From NCBI GenBank assembly GCA_025980625.1, contig JAICXG010000103.1, positions 1-9,630 on the forward strand: a stretch of 9,630 bases of DNA, given 5' to 3'. How positions within the stretch are numbered: position 1 is the first letter of the stretch; each line of letters starts with the position of its first letter. This DNA is from Chthoniobacterales bacterium. GTDB taxonomy: Bacteria > Verrucomicrobiota > Verrucomicrobiia > Chthoniobacterales > UBA10450. The notes under the pieces were generated by a model. That model did not search any database. It was not told the DNA's origin and saw nothing but the letters and a program-made list of their open reading frames with translations. Below are positions 6,945 through 9,630 of this stretch, piece by piece. A program made the translations under genes and the position numbers.

Positions 6945-7588
6945 TCGCGCCGGCTCTGAAGTCGTTAGGCGAAGCGCGCCTCTATGCCATCCTCGACCTC
7001 GGCTACGTCGTGCCTAACGACGCGGAGCGGGCAGCGAGCCAGCTCCTTCGCGGCGGCGCGGACGTGATCCAGTTGCGGGGCAAAGAACAAAGCGTGAGCG
7101 AGCTGGCCCGGCTCGCGAGCAAGTTGCACCGCCTAACGAGCGAAGCCGGCGTGCCACTCGTGATCAACGATCACGCCGAAATCGCGCGCGATCTTCCGGT
7201 CGAGGGCTTGCATCTTGGTCAGGACGACCTTCCGATCGCGCTCGCCCACGAGATCGTGGAGCGCGATTGCTGGATCGGGAAATCGACGCACAGCCTGGAC
7301 CAGGCAAGAGCGGCGGTGAAGGAAGGCGCCGATTACATCGGTTTCGGTCCGCTCTTCGCCACGCCGACAAAACCGGCCTGCCAGCCGATTGGAATGGCGG
7401 ATATCCGGCGCGTGAGCCAACTCGTGCCGATACCGATTTTTTGCATCGGCGGCATCAAGCTCAACAACCTGGCGGACGTGCTCGACGCTGGCGCGACTCG
7501 CGTCGTCATCGTATCAGGTCTTCTGCAAAACGCCGATATTGCCAGGGCCACGCGCGAAGCCAAAGCGTTGCTCTCAACTCTCAGGTAA
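6941..7588 (+). CDS. thiE: Thiamine phosphate synthase
   Basis: ThiE joins HMP pyrophosphate and thiazole phosphate to make thiamine phosphate. The 215-residue TIM-barrel protein has LYAILDLGYV at 14-23 and QLRGKEQS at 44-51 (the QLRxK motif that binds pyrophosphate). VINDHAEIA lies at 74-82, GLHLGQDDLP at 89-98, IGKSTHSLDQA at 112-122, and DYIGFGPLFATPTKP at 131-145 (the flexible loop over the active site). IFCIGGIKLNN lies at 166-176. The length is normal. The start is GTG, overlapping the accC TGA by four bases, so translation is probably coupled. No other thiamine gene is nearby. Three octamer copies fall in its first 200 bases (6962, 7013, 7132), the densest cluster in the window. The TenI-like paralogue is a less likely alternative because the pyrophosphate-binding motifs are intact. 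Confidence 0.92.
   Translation: MIAPALKSLGEARLYAILDLGYVVPNDAERAASQLLRGGADVIQLRGKEQSVSELARLASKLHRLTSEAGVPLVINDHAEIARDLPVEGLHLGQDDLPIALAHEIVERDCWIGKSTHSLDQARAAVKEGADYIGFGPLFATPTKPACQPIGMADIRRVSQLVPIPIFCIGGIKLNNLADVLDAGATRVVIVSGLLQNADIARATREAKALLSTLR
6961..7021. repeat. Close inverted pair of the dispersed octamer within thiE
   Basis: TCGTTAGGC at 6962-6970 and GCCTAACGA at 7012-7020 are exact 9-base inverted repeats with 41 bases between them, just after the thiE start. They could pair in RNA or bind a dimeric protein, but both are simply members of the dispersed set and the pairing may be accidental. Confidence 0.4.
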
Positions 7589-7605
7589 CAACTCGCAACC
7601 TCTTC

Positions 7606-8523
7606 ATGTCCGTCCTCGTCGTTGGCTCCATCGCGCTCGACACCGTCAAGACGCCGGTCGAAGAACACGCCGATCAGCTCGGCGGTTCTGCATCCTACGC
7701 CGCGGTGGGCGCGAGTTTTTTTTCGCCGGTAAATCTCGTTGGCGTGGTGGGCGAAGATTTTCCGGAATCAGAATTCGCCTTCTGGAAATCGCGCAAGATT
7801 GACCCGGGCGGGGTGCAGCGCGCCCCGGGAAAAACCTTTCGCTGGTCGGGAGAATACGCGTGGGATTTGAATACACGCGAGACGCGATCGGTTGCGCTCA
7901 ATGTTTTCGAAGATTTTCGGCCGCAACTCCCGGAATATTTTCGGGACACGCAATTTGTTTTGCTCGCCAATATCGCGCCGTCGCTCCAGGCGCACGTGCT
8001 CAATCAAATGCGACGGCCGCGGTTCGTTATCGCCGATACGATGGATCTGTGGATCCAAACTACGCGCAAGGATCTGGACGCGCTTCTGCCCCGACTCGAT
8101 CTCCTCATCCTCAACGAGAGCGAAGCGCGCGAGATCACCGGCGACACCAGCCTGATCCGCGCCGGACGTGCGATTCGCCGGATGGGTCCGAAATATGTCG
8201 CGGTGAAAAAAGGTGAGCACGGCGCACTGCTTTTTGGGCCGGATGATTTTTTCAGCTGTGGCGCCTACCCGCTCGAGGACATCCGCGACCCAACCGGAGC
8301 GGGCGACACGTTTGCCGGCGGGCTGGCCGGTTATCTTGCCGGGCAGGGCGCGAAACAGATCGATTTCGCATGGCTGCGTCGCGCGGTGATTTTCGGCAGC
8401 GTGCTGGCGAGTTTTTGCGTCGAGGCTTTCAGTCTGAACCGGCTCCGCTGCCTAACGAGTAAAGAGATCGAGGAACGCTACGAGATGTTTCGCGTGATGA
8501 GCCAGTTCGAAGTGTTGCCGTGA
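7606..8523 (+). CDS. PfkB (ribokinase)-family carbohydrate or vitamin kinase
   Basis: A 305-residue kinase with the fold markers of the PfkB family. VLVVGSIALDTV at 3-14 contains the substrate-contacting Asp12, and GGSASYAAVGAS at 26-37 is signature 1. VGVVGEDFPE lies at 45-54 and LLILNESEAREITG at 166-179 (the NExE metal/phosphate motif). VAVKKGEHGALLF spans 198-210, and signature 2 is DPTGAGDTFAGGLAGYL at 228-244 with catalytic base D234 and the anion-hole GAGD. The substrate cannot be read: the family includes ribokinase, fructokinase, adenosine kinase and pyridoxal/HMP kinases. Its place 17 bases after thiE and 17 before pdxJ would suit a vitamin kinase, but the N-terminal GG motif and long mid-region look more sugar-kinase-like. 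The ATG at 7606 is where homology starts; the Shine-Dalgarno sequence is weak. Confidence 0.88.
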   Translation: MSVLVVGSIALDTVKTPVEEHADQLGGSASYAAVGASFFSPVNLVGVVGEDFPESEFAFWKSRKIDPGGVQRAPGKTFRWSGEYAWDLNTRETRSVALNVFEDFRPQLPEYFRDTQFVLLANIAPSLQAHVLNQMRRPRFVIADTMDLWIQTTRKDLDALLPRLDLLILNESEAREITGDTSLIRAGRAIRRMGPKYVAVKKGEHGALLFGPDDFFSCGAYPLEDIRDPTGAGDTFAGGLAGYLAGQGAKQIDFAWLRRAVIFGSVLASFCVEAFSLNRLRCLTSKEIEERYEMFRVMSQFEVLP

Positions 8524-8540
8524 CCATCATTTTATAAGCA

Positions 8541-9293
8541 ATGGCCAGCTTGCACCTCGGCGTTAACCTCGATCACGTCGCGACTCTCCGGCAGGCGCGT
8601 TACGCCACGATGCCCGATTCGAAGAACACCGAACCCGACCCGATTGTCGCGGCCAGTCTTTGTGAACGCGCCGGGGCGCGCGGGATCGTGGCCCACTTGC
8701 GGGCCGATCGACGCCACATGCAGGACCGCGACCTCGAGCGGCTGCGCGCCAACATCATGACGAAGCTCAATCTTGAGATGGGCAACACGCCCGAGATCAT
8801 TGATTTCGCGCTCCGTTTGCAACCCGACGAGGTCTGTCTCGTGCCGGAGCAGCGTCAGGAAATTACCACCGAGGGCGGCCTTGATGTCGTTAGGCACGAG
8901 CGGGAGTTGCGGGCGACGATGAAGCGGTTCCACGCCGCCGGGATTCGCGTCAGCCTCTTTATCGATCCGGCGCCGGAACAGGTCGAGATGGCGCGCGCAC
9001 TCCAAGCCGACATGGTGGAATTGCATACCGGCGCGCTCGCCAACGCTTTCACGGAAAAGATCCAGGAACAGGAGTTGAACCGACTGCAAACCGCCGCGAT
9101 GCGCGCGGCGAACCTGGGGCTGCAAGTGAACGCCGGTCACGGCATCAACTACCGCAACGTCGCGCTCATCCACAAAATTCCGCATCTTGCCGAACTCAAC
9201 ATCGGCCACTCGATCATCTCGCGCGCACTCTTCGTCGGGATCGAGAATGCGGTCGTCGAAATGCTCGCTTTGATGCGCAATTATCCGGGATGA
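8541..9293 (+). CDS. pdxJ: Pyridoxine 5'-phosphate synthase
   Basis: PdxJ condenses 1-deoxyxylulose 5-phosphate with 3-amino-2-oxopropyl phosphate to give pyridoxine 5'-phosphate (DXP-dependent vitamin B6 pathway). The 250-residue TIM barrel shows LGVNLDHVATLRQAR at 6-20 with N9, H12 and R20, then VAHLRADRRHMQDRD at 50-64 with H52. LNLEM at 76-80 carries the catalytic E79, CLVPEQRQEITTEGGLDV lies at 99-116, and VNAGHGINYRNV at 197-208 carries H200. ELNIGHSIISRALFVG follows at 218-233. Relative to E. coli there are about seven extra residues after the first motif (ATMPDSKNTEPDP), a known kind of variation. The start at 8541 lies 17 bases after the kinase and has no obvious Shine-Dalgarno sequence, in an unusually AT-rich leader. 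It overlaps acpS by four bases, a classic pairing. Confidence 0.96.
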   Translation: MASLHLGVNLDHVATLRQARYATMPDSKNTEPDPIVAASLCERAGARGIVAHLRADRRHMQDRDLERLRANIMTKLNLEMGNTPEIIDFALRLQPDEVCLVPEQRQEITTEGGLDVVRHERELRATMKRFHAAGIRVSLFIDPAPEQVEMARALQADMVELHTGALANAFTEKIQEQELNRLQTAAMRAANLGLQVNAGHGINYRNVALIHKIPHLAELNIGHSIISRALFVGIENAVVEMLALMRNYPG

Positions 9294-9630
9294 GCATCAT
9301 TGGCATCGGGATTGATGTGGTCGACTGCGCGCGGATCGAGAGTTCGATCGAACGTTTCGGGGAGCGCTTTCTTCACCGCGTTTTTACCGAAGGTGAAATT
9401 GCCTATTCCCAATCGATGAAATTTCCGGCGCGCCATTTCGCGGCGCGGTTTGCAGCGAAGGAAGCAATCTCGAAGGCATTCGGAACGGGGATTGGAAAAT
9501 CGATGGGCTGGCGCGACCTCGATGTGCAAAAGAAGGAAAGCGGCGAGCCGTACGTCGTGCTGAGCGGGGGGGCGGCGAAAATGGCTCACGAACGCGGAGT
9601 CGACAAGGTTTGGATCAGCCTCAGCCACAC
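9290..9630 (+). CDS. acpS: Holo-[acyl-carrier-protein] synthase, 3' end outside window
   Basis: AcpS transfers 4'-phosphopantetheine from CoA to acyl carrier protein. The 113 complete codons begin MSIIGIGIDVVDCARIE with Mg-binding D9. Next come RVFTEGEIAYSQ at 30-41 and HFAARFAAKEAISKAFGTGI at 49-68, with E58 the second metal ligand and K61/K62-type CoA contacts nearby. WRDLDV at 74-79 and GEPYVVLSG at 85-93 follow, and the sequence is cut at VWISLSHT. About 10-15 residues of the usual 120-130 are missing. The ATG overlaps the pdxJ TGA as ATGA. The pdxJ-acpS order is widespread in bacteria, and together with accB/accC places fatty-acid start-up genes at both ends of this run. Confidence 0.95.
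   Translation, partial: MSIIGIGIDVVDCARIESSIERFGERFLHRVFTEGEIAYSQSMKFPARHFAARFAAKEAISKAFGTGIGKSMGWRDLDVQKKESGEPYVVLSGGAAKMAHERGVDKVWISLSH

Noticed and set aside
5372..8450. Octamer-free stretches across accC (5372-6961) and the PfkB gene (7140-8450).
   Set aside because: With mean spacing of about 0.5 kb, gaps of 1.3-1.6 kb are expected occasionally among 18 intervals; not evidence of exclusion by itself.

Overview
The window is a gene-dense, GC-rich stretch of bacterial chromosome made of housekeeping genes. It has no mobile element, RNA gene or CRISPR array that I can recognise. The longest non-coding gap is 187 bases (5372-5558, between accB and accC), so no gene-free stretch exceeds 300 bases. 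The cell is probably Gram-negative: there is a lipid A deacylase-like outer-membrane protein, a LolD/MacB-type ABC ATPase and a LolA-like periplasmic protein. Gene content and protein style fit a soil member of the PVC group, for example Verrucomicrobiota. That placement is an inference, not a demonstrated assignment.

Left third (1-4139), mixed strands. A 3'-truncated pyrF (minus) lies back to back with ispE (plus). A minus-strand run follows: a PagL-like acyloxyacyl hydrolase, a possible 29-residue hydrophobic microprotein whose start overlaps the PagL stop, and a Nudix hydrolase whose start overlaps the microprotein's end. Divergent from the PagL gene is a secreted LolA-like/DUF6503-like protein. 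It converges on an RluA-family pseudouridine synthase.

Right two thirds (4138-9630), all plus strand. The order is an ABC transporter ATPase without an adjacent permease, accB and accC (biotin carrier and biotin carboxylase of acetyl-CoA carboxylase), thiE (thiamine phosphate synthase), a PfkB-family kinase, pdxJ (pyridoxine 5'-phosphate synthase) and acpS (holo-ACP synthase, cut by the window end). accC/thiE and pdxJ/acpS overlap by four bases, and the other gaps from thiE onward are 17 bases, so accC-acpS looks like one operon. Its theme is fatty-acid initiation plus cofactor supply: biotin carrier, thiamine, PLP and phosphopantetheine. A small inverted-repeat element resembling REP/REPIN sequences appears to sit between accB and accC.

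The most unusual signal is not a gene. The octamer CCTAACGA (reverse complement TCGTTAGG) occurs 18 times by my reading, where roughly 0.2-0.3 copies are expected by chance. It is found in both orientations, in every reading frame and in nearly every gene, and is usually preceded by G. It behaves like a genome-wide dispersed signal such as a DNA uptake sequence, a HIP1-like motif or a chromosome-organising site. I know of no description of this motif.
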